Shown here in pieces: positions 49,901-60,039 of a stretch of DNA of 64,000 bases. The notes below the pieces were generated by a model. That model was not told the origin of the DNA, ran no database searches, and saw only the letters and a list, made by a program, of their open reading frames with translations. Position 1 is the first letter of the stretch; each line of letters begins with the position of its first letter. Source of the DNA: Molanna angustata (lineage: Eukaryota > Arthropoda > Insecta > Trichoptera > Molannidae); the NCBI GenBank assembly GCA_963576475.1, contig OY754975.1, forward strand, positions 19,309,260 to 19,373,259, read 5' to 3'. Both the position numbers and the translations under genes were made by a program.

Positions 49901-52900
49901 ACGTAGACCCTCGAGTTTGCAGCACTCATTTAATCGAACAGTAAAATTACTTATGACGGCTCGGCAGGTGGACTCAGTGATGGATACCATTTCGTGACGG
50001 ATACTTCTTTCAAATGCGCCAGGGAAGTCGATTTACTGACGTAAACTTTAGATTTAAAATAAACCCATATGAAAAAGTCCATAGGGGTTAAATGAAGACT
50101 GTGTGGAGGCCAATTTATGTCACCTCTCCTGGAGATCAATTTGCCTGGGAAAATTTCACGAACTCGTGGCAGAGATGTATTGGACGTGTGTGACGTTGCT
50201 CCGTCCTGCTGGAACCATGTTCTTTGGTTATAGCCAGGAAAGTTTTGCATTTCAAGCACCAAGAAGTCGTCTAATATCTCCACATAACGCTCTGAATACA
50301 AATATAAACTTTCTTTTGAGACACCTTGTAGGTACTATATAAATTGTACCTCTGATAAATTTCATACTCGTGAATTGAAACTTATGATTTTATTTATATT
50401 TTTATAAATACAATTATAATTTAATTTATAAATAAAATATATTATCAAAATTATATATCAGACTGGTGTATTATACTTCAACGATAATGTTTGATCAGAA
50501 ATAATCTTTTATTCAATGAAAATTTATTCCATCATCATTTCTGTCATGGTCTATTCATAAAATAATAGTAATATAATTTATTTTGTAGGTAGAAAATAAT
50601 TATCTTTATATGGCGGATTGGTTCATAGAAGTCGACCACCACAGTAAATTCAACTCAATTCAAAGTAAATTGATACAGCAATAGCAACAGAGAATGAAAT
50701 ATAATGAAGCTAAGAAAATATAAATACGGAATAAGGAAATGGGCAATCTATGAAAACACATTGGTCTTGCTTAAGTACTGCATTTGCAACTTAATTAATC
50801 ATCTGACGATTGGGCAATGTGGAAGAAGAAAGGACATACAAAAGAACAGCACGGGGTTAAGGCTATGTGGCTGAGAAGTATTTCTTTAGAATTTTGTTTG
50901 AGGACAACGCAAAGGAATTTGTGGCTTTCTGGGCCCGGATGGTCATTTAGTCTCATGTGTTGACCGACACGACAAGAAGAAGAAGAAGAATTTTGTTGAG
51001 CCTATTGATTCCACAACAAAACAGCGCGATTTACGAATGTAAGTAGATAAGTAGTGTATTGAAATAAAGTGAGACCATAAAGAGAAAGATGGACAGATTT
51101 TTCTTTGAGGTACACAATTGTGAGGGGATTATAAAAGATTTGTTGAGATCGAAAAGAATAATATAAGCTTTAAATATTTTTTTTTTATTTTTTCTATATA
51201 TCTTTTCTTACATAATATAAATAAATATAATACACACTGGCGGGCTAATTGCCATTAGGCAATTCCTTCCAACCAACCAGATTACACAGTATGACAAAAT
51301 TATACATGTACCTACAACAACAAATGAAATGAAAGCAAAAATAAATATACATTACACTAAGATAAATGTAAAAAAACATAGCAAAAAAAAGGATTGAGAA
51401 AGAACAAGGAGAGGAAAAAGGGATCAGGTGTTTAGGGATAAACATTCCTTATTTAGTTTTTTCTTGAAAATACAAAGTGAGTTAGACGACGCGATATCCG
51501 GGCTTAGACTATTCCAGAGTATTGCTGATTGTACTTCGAACGAGGAGCTAAATAATCTGCAGGCCAAGTCAGTAAAAAAGTCGAGATCCGACAACGTATC
51601 GCCGCTCTTCTCGCCATGTTTACGCCCGTGACGACAATTCGTAGTCACTAAGCGCTGTCGAGTTCGTAAATGCACTTATTAGTATTTGTCGCCGTTAGGC
51701 TGGCTTGCGGTACATTTTTGAATTATTATTTATGGCAATACCATACCATACCATACCATCACGCCATTTCCCTATTTGGGGTAGGCAGAGAGAACCGAAC
51801 GCCAGACTCCTCTCTCTTGACATACATTCCTCGCTTCATTCACGTCCATACATCGTCTCATACACGCTCTTCTATTATTCTTACTTCTAACATCTCCATC
51901 TTTCAAAATCCCATTTATGTGATCGTGCCAACTCTTTCTTGGCCGACCTCTACTTTTCATTCCTCTTTTATCAGCCTTGTATACTTTTTTTGTCAGACGG
52001 TCATCACTCATTCTTTCTATGTGGCCGAACCACCTTAGGGCATTTATTTTCATCTTACTTACGATATTTCTTTCAATCATACATTCTCGTCTAATATCCT
52101 CATTTCTTATTCTATCATACATCGTTTTACCACACATTCGTCTTAGTGACCTCATTTCAACCGCGTTAATTCTACTTTCATGCGTCTTCTGCCATGTCCA
52201 TGTCTCACTAGCATACATTAGAGTCGGTGCGACGATACCATTGTGTACCGCGAGCTTCGCTTACCTCGAAATAATTGGGTCAGCCATTACCGGTCTTAAT
52301 GCACCATTCACTCTATTACCTGCCGTTACTCTCCTTTCAATATCTTTTTCCAATCTTCCATCACGCTGAAACATGCTTCCTAAGTATAAATATTCATCCA
52401 CTTGTTCTAATTGTACATTCTCCACTCGTATCTCGCATTTTGTTTGTCTTTCGCTCTTCTCAAATACCATTACTTTAGATTTAGTTGCATTCATTCTCAA
52501 TCCATTTTGCATGCATCCATCGAATACTATTTTAACCAAACATTCCAAGTCTTCCACGCTTTCAGCCATTAATACTTTGTCATCCGCATACATTAGATCA
52601 CATACAGTCATACCTTCCAGTTTCAGCCCAATGTTCTCATTCTTTAGTGCTCTCACACAGTAGTCAATGTATAGATTAAAGAGCCACGGTGATAGTACGC
52701 ACCCTTGCTTCACTCCCATATTAATGGAGAACCATCCTGTGAGAGAGTTTTCAATTCTCACACAGGCTTGGCTTTCCTCATATAGAGATGATATTGCCCC
52801 TATCAGCCTGCTACCCGCTCCATACACTGATAGCACGTTCCAGAGTTTTTCACGGTCTACTTTGTCATAGGCCTTTTCCAGGTCTATGAAAGCGCAGAAA

Positions 52901-55064
52901 AGCTTCTGGTTTTTTGCCAGAACCTTTTCAGTCGCCATTCGAAGGGAAAAAATTTGGTCGGTGCATCCTCTACCTCCAACAAACGCTCCTTGTGCATCCC
53001 ATACCTTGCTTGCTGTAGCCTTTCTCAACTTTTGATCTAGTATCCTAGCATACAATTTTCCAACTGAACTCAGCAGACTGATAGCTCGGTAGTTCTTGCA
53101 GTCTAATTTTGACCCTTTTTTAAAGAGGGGCACAATCACTGCGTTTCTCCAATCTGACGGAGTATGTCCTGTCTCCCAACATTTGTTGAAGAGGCAATGA
53201 CACCATTCCATCGTCTTTTCGCCACCATATTTGATGAATTCAGTTGGTATGCAATCAAATCCCGCAGCCTTTCCTGTACGTGCATGCTTCACTGCCTCTC
53301 TGACCTCTTCTATTGAAATTTTCTCGCTGTCATTCTCACATTCATTTATCGGTATTCTGTTGTTCGTCAGACTTTCGCACTGTGTACTTTCATATAACTC
53401 TTCAAAATATTCCTTCCATCTTTCCTTGACTTTTTCCTCGTCTATAACCATACATCCATCTTTATCATGTATACATTTTGATCCTCGCACTACTCCTTGT
53501 TTTCGTCGATTTACTCTTTTCCAGAACATTTTTGTGTTCCCAGAAAAATCATTCACAATTTTCACGCTTTCCTTTTCTCTCAATGCATTCTTTTCTTCTT
53601 TTACTGTTACTTTTGTTTTCCTCTTGCACTCATTATATATATTTTTAGCTCTTTCTTCCTTCTCGTTTCCAGATCCTTTATATGCCAGCCATTCCTTCCA
53701 CGCTTTCCGTTTTTCTTCCACTACTTTCTTTACTCTTTCATTCCACCAGGCATCTCCTTTCATTCGACCTCTTTTTGCTTCGCCACATTTATGGCAATTA
53801 TGGCAATACACAATATTTTCCCCATGATTTGAATAAATATCAAATTTGTTTACATAAATTTGTTAAATAAATATAATATGGTCATATTTTAAGCACGAAA
53901 GCAAGTTATAATACGATTAAATTAAGTTTCTTTTTTGTTTATTGAATGTTTTGAGTGTAATTTTAAAAATTATTTTTAATTATATTTCGATCAATTTATC
54001 AAGTCTATGACAGCAGCGTGTTATATTTTTACTAAAAACAACGCCGAATTTTCTTTTGTTAAGTGTTAAAATACATAAGTGATAAAATAGCTTACAAGAA
54101 TACTTTCTCAAAATCAAAAATTATTTCAAATCTATACATACGGAAAACATTTACGGACGCATATTTCCAATAAATATGTAACCATATAAAACTTTTGTTA
54201 CGCGGTAATTAACAATAAAAGAATTACGCGGTATATTTAAGGGGTTTGAAGAATCTCTTAAACGGCGTTGTTTAACCCGTTTATATAATTATTCTCAAAA
54301 TAAATATGAAATTCGGCATTGTTTGCGTAAAAAATGACATTCAATTCAACATGGCGGCGTTAGATCTTGTCACTCGATTCGATGTCGACCCAATCTCGCC
54401 GTCAAATAAGTGGGCGAGAACGATTCGACGCGTTATCTGCTTAGTGACTACCAAAACTGTCAAAATATCGATTAGTCGATATTTTGACAGTTAATCTCGA
54501 CATTTATCGGTCGAGATCTACTTACAGACTTAGCCTGCTGTGTTATGGATAGGGATGGATAGTGTCGTACGTTCAGCAGGTCCATGATCGGATAAATAAG
54601 TGATTATGTTTTTAAGGTACTGTGACAGGTTCGGATTAAAGAGAATATTGTACAATAGTACTCGTATGTGTATATAGATTGCGCCGCTGCGCGCTGGTGT
54701 ATCTTTATTTTTTAATTCTTGGGTCAATATAGAAGAATGCGATTAATATTGTCGTTTTCAGCCATTATTCAATAAAACGTTAAAAGATGGGGATCTTAGG
54801 AGTTGAAATAATAAAGGTCCGAGTGTCTGGAAATATGGATCATGGACGTGCAAGAAACGAGATTATGAATCGACACAAAATAAAATATACCTGAATGCTT
54901 GCAAGGCTGTTCTGGATGGTCCTTGCGACCCTCTGGCGGGAGCAGCTCTCAGTTTGGTCCAGAGTACCCTCACGATATTGCAGAGAAAGAAGAAGTTGAG
55001 TAAGATGGTGATGGCGACCACCACTACAAGAATGTTAGTTTGAGGACTTTCGTTCATCCAGCAC
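37955..55064 (-). CDS. Class B1 GPCR (calcitonin/DH31-receptor-like), last five exons
   Basis: A peptide-hormone receptor coupling through G proteins at the plasma membrane. Exons (-): 54891-55064, 47326-47449, 43664-43705, 41497-41577, 37955-38002, all AG/GT with agreeing phases; 155 residues visible. Exon one is TM5 and the third loop: CWMNESPQTN, LLNFFFLCNIVRVLWTKLRA, GPSRTALQAF. Exon two is TM6 and the third outer loop: LLVPLLGLQYLVSPFRPP, HPWEQVYEYV. Exon three (42 nt) is TM7: GLCVATLYCFCNGE. Exon four begins VIAQVKRKW, and exon five ends FVRSTHQTIGGEEKV then TGA. VPLLGLQ, PFRP, HPWE, FCNGEV and KRKW fit the calcitonin/DH31 receptor group, so Dh31-R or its paralogue hector are likely matches. 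TM1-4 and the hormone-binding N-terminus were not found and should lie right of the window. Confidence 0.88.
38003..39476. other. Receptor intron, nothing recognised
   Basis: Unique-looking sequence. A perfect 11-bp inverted repeat (acaaaacattt/aaatgttttgt) lies at 38467-38501 and a short (tc)n run at about 39183-39200. Confidence 0.5.
39477..39650. mobile_element. MITE family B, partial copy
   Basis: Starts aacatctcaatagagacg and runs in the reverse sense to the copy in METTL16 intron 6, up to 'gaaagttctatatatt'. Confidence 0.7.
39733..39917. mobile_element. MITE family A, copy 2
   Basis: Left ggggggcaagtctggtccaa mirrors right ttggaccagacttggcccc; the arms continue with ccctcacgattacccatatc against gatatgggtaatcacgaggg. 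Foldback over nearly its whole length. Confidence 0.8.
40460..40992. mobile_element. Possible TIR element
   Basis: ggacacttggctgcggg at the left against gtcgcacccaagtgtcc at the right; a second left-hand copy, ggatacttgggtgcgac, lies at 40488. No coding sequence, no clear target duplication. Confidence 0.4.
41809..42072. repeat. 53-bp tandem repeat, five near-identical copies
   Basis: Unit contains 'acagagttgttttcccaac' and 'aaactcaacaaagtttata'. Copies are almost identical, so the array is young. It is in the receptor intron before the exon at 41497-41577. Confidence 0.95.
42380..42595 (+). mobile_element. Jockey-type LINE C-terminal fragment
   Basis: One frame reads DNPDCECGTEQSVKHVVQEC then QDIHESKPEAVDW and a stop: the C-terminal CCHC finger (CxC...H...C) of Jockey-like ORF2 proteins. 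Confidence 0.55.
42625..42990 (-). mobile_element. Probable LINE C-terminal relic
   Basis: Minus-strand frames 42957-42769 and 42841-42629 show LIQHGLRTGVSCCYSDLNKW, TLTNVAPDRTTCTYC and RVAEYW, weakly like the C-terminal finger and AEYW end of Jockey-like ORF2. Stops and a shift break it. Confidence 0.35.
43345..43545 (-). mobile_element. RTE-type LINE C-terminal fragment
   Basis: Minus-strand reading: TIVEGMIDGGNCRGRPRNNH, then DQIISN, EMKRLAGDRDKWKYRVFGAD and a stop, followed by a (gaa)n tail. RGRPR and DRxxW are the RTE hallmarks. Confidence 0.7.
43750..45188. other. Receptor intron, nothing coding
   Basis: AT-rich. A hairpin-forming stretch lies at about 44188-44257 ('ttcggttgtgcg' against 'cgcacaactgaa'). 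Confidence 0.5.
45189..45578 (+). mobile_element. Dispersed retroposon (family F), copy 1
   Basis: Shares almost its full length with 56661-56999: 'atatcctagcacttttt', 'cagaatgcttttgtgtaccg', 'ggacagctgtctcctcctat', 'ttttcactggtccactaata', then an (aaaat)n tail. The A-rich tail suggests a LINE 3' end or SINE. Confidence 0.65.
45579..45791. repeat. 71-bp tandem repeat, three identical copies
   Basis: Unit holds 'ttgaatttgaaaacaataaa' and 'gacactacctaacagtagat'; it directly follows the family F tail. Confidence 0.95.
45792..46689. other. Receptor intron, nothing recognised
   Basis: A 92-codon ORF at 45850-46128 has no recognisable domain. Confidence 0.45.
46690..47290 (+). mobile_element. RTE-type LINE C-terminal fragment with an insertion
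   Basis: RIGRLPWLSNGWLKKIF, then RPKVRW and YCAE; after a 296-bp insertion it resumes with ERDLSSIGVNN, AVDRGEWRRHLVEAKVN and a stop. It ends close to the receptor exon at 47326. Confidence 0.65.
46881..47176. mobile_element. 296-bp GC-rich insertion of unknown type
   Basis: Flanked by a perfect 16-bp direct repeat, tactgtgcggagaggg (46865-46880 and 47177-47192), that belongs to the RTE sequence. The insert is much more GC-rich than its surroundings, has no A-rich tail, no terminal inverted repeat and no second copy here. Confidence 0.7.
47535..48609 (-). mobile_element. 5'-truncated CR1/L2-like LINE
   Basis: Begins with an (attt)n run, the minus-strand tail, and ends with coding sequence at about 48460-48600 reading FITFGQRHYIFIAPKIYN, NENIKCMDKRYLFRKA and a stop. 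It interrupts the 53-bp array; only a few bases (tatat) can be taken as target duplication. Confidence 0.6.
47875..48157. mobile_element. hAT-type MITE with 8-bp target duplication
   Basis: Ends cagggccggataaa and tttatccggccctg are inverted repeats, flanked by aatatgag at 47867-47874 and 48158-48165. It contains a long G run at about 48093-48108. Nested in the LINE at 47535-48609. Confidence 0.92.
48970..49583. other. Receptor intron, nothing certain
   Basis: AT-rich; 'ttttaggccccagaaaaataaaa' at about 49409 recalls LINE coding ends, without a supported frame. Confidence 0.35.
49584..50328 (-). pseudogene. Mariner/Tc-like transposon with broken transposase
   Basis: Ends cagggtgtctcaaaataaag and ctttcttttgagacaccttg, flanked by ta. 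The minus-strand frame 50301-49951 keeps the DDE core: WFQQDGATSHTSN, VREIFPGKLISRRGD, WPPHSLHLTPMDFFIW, YFKSKVYVSKS. The second catalytic-type Asp of the family motif SPDLTP reads SLHLTP here. The N-terminal DNA-binding half is missing, so this is an internally deleted copy; 31049-31406 is a shorter relative. Confidence 0.82.
50800..50990 (+). mobile_element. Probable LINE 3' end with (aag)n tail
   Basis: RILFEDNAKEFVAFWARMVI followed by a stop, then 'ccgacacgacaagaagaagaa'. The FW near the C-terminus and the microsatellite tail match Jockey-like LINE ends. Confidence 0.5.
51190..51680 (-). mobile_element. CR1-like LINE 3' end (family D), best copy
   Basis: Minus-strand frame 51675-51424: TRQRLVTTNCRHGRKHG, FEVQSAILWNSLSPDIASSN, FKKKLNKECLSLNT, then a stop. 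The R-R and WNSL-PDI-FKKKL pattern is the C-terminus of CR1-type ORF2. The 3' UTR runs to about 51190. Four shorter relatives lie at 11496, 13125, 20727 and 32868. Confidence 0.72.
51740..53786 (-). pseudogene. RTE-type LINE, 5'-truncated, RT with one nonsense codon
   Basis: Flanked by atttatggcaat at 51728-51739 and 53787-53798, a 12-bp target duplication. The element starts inside the linker after the endonuclease (GEAKRGRMKGDAWW). Its RT shows FIDLEKAYDKVDREKLW, GVKQGCVLSPWLFNLYIDY and MYADDKVLMAES, then one TAA at 52261-52263. The frame then goes on with AKLAVHNG, YASETWTWQ, RRMCGKTM, ALRWFGHIERM and GRPRKSWHD. It ends in a 3' UTR and a ccata-type short tandem tail, typical of RTE. The endonuclease domain is lost by 5' truncation, so the copy is dead but young. 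Fragments of the same family lie at 2690, 13284, 57965 and 58870. Confidence 0.9.
53799..54890. other. Receptor intron, hairpin only
   Basis: No gene recognised. A perfect hairpin lies at 54455-54492. Confidence 0.5.
54455..54492. repeat. Perfect 17-bp inverted repeat with 4-nt loop
   Basis: aactgtcaaaatatcga and tcgatattttgacagtt are separated by ttag. No associated ORF; it lies next to 'ttaatctcgacatttatcgg'. Confidence 0.9.
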
Positions 55065-55082
55065 CTAGAAAAAATAGATTAT

Positions 55083-55815
55083 TTAGCGACAATCTATATT
55101 AAGATTATTTGAAAGTTACAAAAAGGAATACAAATCATTTATCGACAAACTATATTAAAATTATTTGAAAGTTACAAAAGGAATACAAATCATTTATCGA
55201 CAAACTATATTAAGATTATTATTCGAAAGTTACAAAAGGAATACAAATCATTTATCGACGAACTATATTAAAATTATTTGAAAGTTACAAAAGGAATAAA
55301 AATCATTTATCGACAAACTATATTAAGATTATTATTTGAAAGTTACAAAAGGAAAACAAATCATTTATCGACAAACTTTATTAAAATTATTTGAAAGTTA
55401 CAAAAGGAATACAAATCATTTATCGACAAACTATATTAAGATTATTATTTGAAAGTTACAAAAGGAATACAAATCATTTATCGACGAACTATATTAAAAT
55501 TATTTGAAAGTTACAAAAGGAATAAAAATCATTTATCGACAAACTATATTAAGATTATTATTTGAAAGTTACAAAAGGAAAACAAATCATTTATCGACAA
55601 ACTATATTAAAATTATTTGAAAGTTACAAAAGGAATACAAATCATTTATCGACAAACTATATTAAGATTATTATTTGAAAGTTACAAAAGGAAAACAAAT
55701 CATTTATCGACAAACTATATTAAGATTATTATTTGAAAGTTACATAAGGAATACAAATCATTTATCAAAAAAGTATATTAAGTTTATTTGAAAGTTACAA
55801 AAGGAATAAAAATCA
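55083..55815. repeat. Minisatellite with higher-order structure, 13 units of 55/58 bp
   Basis: Units alternate between 55 bp (attaaaattatttgaaag) and 58 bp (attaagattattatttgaaag split by a 3-bp insert). A four-unit block of about 226 bp, marked by gacgaac and aaaacaaatc variants, is repeated in order. It begins 19 bp from the receptor exon at 54891-55064, on its acceptor side. Confidence 0.93.
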
Positions 55816-55979
55816 AATAAAGATGATACCAAGTGCGTAAAACTCTTGAAAGTATGACGAATTTTTAAGGTAATTTATTCTTCATTAGTCACAAGTCACA
55901 GTGACGAAAATTCAGACACTAAATATACAATAAAAAATATATTTGATTTGAAAAAAAAACACATGCGTATTGACCGCAA

Positions 55980-56230
55980 GGTTAGAATATAATATAAGAC
56001 ATGCATGCGACCGATCATGACGTATGCTGTGGTAATGCCAGCTTGGAACCAAGGGGCTAAGGACAACGGAAATGAAGGTTCTAAGGTCAATCGCTGGAAA
56101 AACTCTTCGAGATCGTGTTCGCAATATTGAAATAAGGAAAAACGTGTGAAATAGAAGACATCGTTCGGTGGAATAGAGCATAGTTTTTGAATTACAGACC
56201 AACAGGTCTACAAAACGAAGAAGAAGAAGA
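55980..56230 (+). mobile_element. RTE-type LINE fragment
   Basis: CMRPIMTYAVVMPAW, then TEMKVLRSIAGKTLRDRVRN and IEIRKN across a shift, ending in a (gaa)n tail. RT C-terminal part. Confidence 0.65.
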
Positions 56231-56660
56231 AGATTTAAAAATGTGAATGATCCAACATAGGTTCATCATTTAAACTAAAACTCGGGGATGCAACTCCCGT
56301 AAAAATATGATAATAGGATATAATTATGTTTTTAGTTATTTATTTATTTATTTAGTTATGGACATATTGCCGGTATCAAATTCCAGGCAATGTGTGTCTG
56401 CTTGTGCTCATTGAAGTGACAATTCTACCGGATTTCACTAAAGCTTATATACTCGTTAGTAATATGGACATAGTTTTGGTACAACTACTGCGATCAAGAA
56501 ATAAATATTTCAACAAATTCAAAATTTTATAAAATTCATTAGATAGTTTTGATTTGATTTTATGCAGTGAAAGTGTAGGAAAGCTAAATAAGATAGATGC
56601 AACTTGAAGAATGCACATGTATGTAGTTTGTGTATGATTTTTGTTATTGTTAAATAACAT

Positions 56661-56999
56661 ATATCCTAGCACTTTTTATATTCCTAATTATAATAACAAC
56701 TACATTCAGAATGCTTTTGTGTACCGTGCTTGCACGGTGTACAATCCTCGACATCTCTGCGAGCTTTCTCAGTGTGTTTAGGACAGCTGTCTCCTCCTAT
56801 CTTTCCCAGTACTTTGATTTAATCAGCTGTCTTATTTTAGTGTTTTTTTATGTACAAGTAAATCAACTATACATTATCCTATTGAATAATGCATGAAGTT
56901 TTCACTGGTCCACTAATAAAGCAGTGTTCATTGTCTCTTTTATAAATTGTGTAGACTGTATAACTATATCGACCAATAAAAATATAAAATAAAATAAAT
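56661..56999 (+). mobile_element. Dispersed retroposon (family F), copy 2
   Basis: Same family and orientation as 45189-45578, with several small indels; ends in an (aaaat)n tail. Confidence 0.65.
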
Positions 57000-57964
57000 A
57001 TTAACGTAAATTTATTCTTGTTACAAAAAAAAATGTGTTTTTATTGAATACTTAGTAATACTTTCGTACATATACATAAGCCACCTACACAAATTTCGAT
57101 AAACTCGTGCGAAATAATAATGAAAAGACGCACAAAACGGTTTTCAATTTTTTTTAATCTCGGTCCAAATTAAAAATTCTTTGATGGATTAAATCTCCAA
57201 CTTTTTGTTTGTTAATTAATATATAAAAAACCTTCCTTTCATCTTCCCCACTTGAACGAAAAGAAATGTTGCTTGGAAGTTATTTCATTTGGGTGGAATT
57301 TGCGAAAAGACGTTTAGCGGTGAAACACGAAAGAGGTTGATAGGCAAAAATAAAGTTATCGATTTGTTTGATGTCTGTATGAGTTTAATAATAAGAGTTT
57401 AATATTAGAGGTGATTAATATTCGTATGAGTGAAAAGTGATAGAAAGAACTGTACACAATTTAGGCTCTATTATGAAACGTCCAGCAAATCATTTTCCTT
57501 ATATAAAAAAATAATTTCTCGAAACATAAAATACTTTTTACTTCATCTACATCTTACGCCTTACGTGTCGGACTGCTATTTTTATTTATTTATTTATTTA
57601 TTGAATAAAAATAAAGCGTAATATATTACAAAAAAAAACTTGTTGTAAAGGGAATCTGCTGATGTACTGATCAACCCTCGAGAGAATTTTTCTATATAAA
57701 TTGGATGAAAGTAAATGAATAACTAGGTTAGTGAAAAAAATGTATTTGTATATAATACAAATACATGAATCCCAAGGTCATATTCGATTAAACCGGATAA
57801 TCTTATTACAAAAGTCTAGTTAATTTATCATTTTATTTTTAAATTTATATAATTATATTTAAATTTATATTTTATTAAATTTATATATTAAATTTATATT
57901 TTCACATATCTGGAGATATTTGAAAATTCGTTAAAATCACGTCATCTAGTTACATACATACATA
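57000..57964. other. Nothing recognised
   Basis: AT-rich, with a short (ttta)n run at about 57580-57605. Confidence 0.5.
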
Positions 57965-58497
57965 CGTACCATCACGCCATGTCCCTTTTGAGGTAAGTAG
58001 AGAGAACCGAGCGCCATACTCCTCTATTTTTGCACACATTGCTGACTTCCTTTATGTCCATGCATCGTCTTATACATGCTCGTCATGCTTCTTATGTTTC
58101 CTTCTTTCAAAATATCATTTACAAAGTCATGCCATCCCTTTCTGAGGCGACCCCTGCTTTTGGTCAGTCGTTCATCGTTCATTCTTTCAATATGTCTAAA
58201 CCACTTCAAGGCATTCACTTTCGTTTTACTTATAATATCCTTCTTTATCTTGCATTCTTTCCTCAAGTCCTCATTTTTTATCATATATCGTTTTATTACA
58301 TACTCTTCTTAGTGATCTCATTTCTACAGCATTTATTCTACTTTCATGCGTCATTTGCCATGTCCATGTTCCGTTGGCATACGTCAAAGTAGGCACTATA
58401 ATTGCATTATGTACGGCAATTTTGGCTTCTTTTGAGATGCTTGGATCGGACGTTACTGGTTTGAGTGCTCCGTTTATTCAATTACCTGCCAACACTG
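57965..58497 (-). mobile_element. RTE-type LINE fragment
   Basis: Same family as 51740-53786: short catac-type tail, 'ggtaagtagagagaaccgag' in the 3' UTR, and minus-strand coding with MIKNEDLRKECKIKKDIISK, ALKWFRHIERMNDERLTK and GRLRKGWHDF. Broken at about 58497 by MITE family A. Confidence 0.8.
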
Positions 58498-58607
58498 TCA
58501 AACGGAAAAGTCAAAACCCTCACGATTACCGATATCATGGATCTAATTTTCATATCCATGATATCGGTAATCAAAGAGGTTTTGATTTCACTGTTTAATG
58601 GGACTTG
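58498..58607. mobile_element. MITE family A, copy 3 (one end shortened)
   Basis: aaaaccctcacgattaccga at the left against tcggtaatcaaagaggtttt at the right; the right end is gggacttgcc followed by a C run, while the left outer end is missing or diverged. Confidence 0.65.
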
Positions 58608-58869
58608 CCCCCCCCCCAGGTCTTCCATTACGTTAAAACATCATCTATCTAGTTGAATATTATAATTTAGTTGAAGATTGACTAGGCTAAAAAAACTTAA
58701 AAATATTATTTTTTATAAAAATACCAACATCTAAAGGATTGCAGGACATTTTTCAGTCCAATCTTCGTCATGCATACTGAGTACTCAGTCATGGTCTTGC
58801 ATCTTATTGTAAAGTATCTTAGAAAAGGTTTGAAATCATAATGAAGCTATTTAGGCACATAATTATTAC

Positions 58870-58990
58870 TCTCCACTTCTATCTCAAGGGGTAGGCAGTG
58901 AGAACCGAACACCGCATTCTTCTATCTTGACACATACATCGCCTCATCAACATTGATACACTGCCTCATATGTGTTCATCTTGCTAATGG
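58870..58990 (-). mobile_element. RTE 3' UTR fragment
   Basis: 'ggggtaggcagtgagaaccg' and 'ttctatcttgacacatac' match the 3' UTR of the RTE family. Confidence 0.6.
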
Positions 58991-58999
58991 TGCAATTTT

Positions 59000-60039
59000 A
59001 CTTTCTCAACAGGAATCATGTAGAAAATACATACATACTATGAGTTTCGTGACAATGTTTTGGTGTGTATGGTGTATTGTGAAAACTTTTGTCCTCTGGG
59101 AATCTTATATTTGTTTAAGAATCTAATATAAATGTTCTTCATAAAAATACAGTTAGAAATTGTCAACCTTTCAAGAAGAAAAAATGAACGCTTACTATGA
59201 TGTGGAGAGTTTAGTGTTGGCCACAGCCCACAAGTTTTTATATAAGCTTTGAAGAACAAAAAAAAACACAGAGCAGTGGTGTTTTTTGTACTAATATATT
59301 TAGCAACGTGACTTCACTACTTTTATGTGCTTGGTTTAAGAGTTAATGTAAAAACCTTCAACATTGAACAAATGGGTGTTTAAGTATAATGAAATAGTTT
59401 CGGTCTGAGTTAGATTTTCCTTTGGTCCGTTAAATTGGATGAAATTAACTAAAGAGTTTGGGGCTGGGGGGGGGGTGGGGGGATGAGATGGAACTAAAGG
59501 AACATGGTAGGATGTGAAGGTGTGGAGTAGGTACGTTAGAATCCATTCGACCTAAATACTACTCAGCTTAAGTACGTTTAAGTCATAATGTAGATTTAGG
59601 TAATCCCGCTTAAAGGCTTTTAAATTACGAACCCAGTGGTTCTTTTCGATTGTTGGTAGTTCAGCGGTGGTTCGTGCGGTCATAAATCGCTTGACATTTT
59701 CTTTATGTGACCCCATGTAATACATATTATATACGTAGGGACGTGTTAAACCAAAGACCTTATATACTAATGTTAAACAGAGAGAAAACATTAGAATTAT
59801 TGGGACTTTGTATAAGTAGTGCTCACTAATATCACTAATGATTTGTTCATTATGAACGATTTAAATGAATTATTAATACCAAGGAATATTAATTCGTTCA
59901 ACAATTGCTTTTTTTTTCATGCGATTATTGTTATGAATTTACCTACTAAATTTTACTTCTTATTTTCTTAGCCTTGTCCTACTTTCGGTAAGGTCGGCTC
60001 TCCTAACACTTCGGCGCCAGGATGATCTATCCCGGGGGC
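59000..60039. other. Nothing recognised
   Basis: No supported ORF. A G-rich run (about 59460-59482) is present. Confidence 0.5.

Noticed and set aside
53231..53832. Plus-strand ORFs of 111-198 codons
   Set aside because: They are antisense shadows of the RTE reverse transcriptase on the minus strand.
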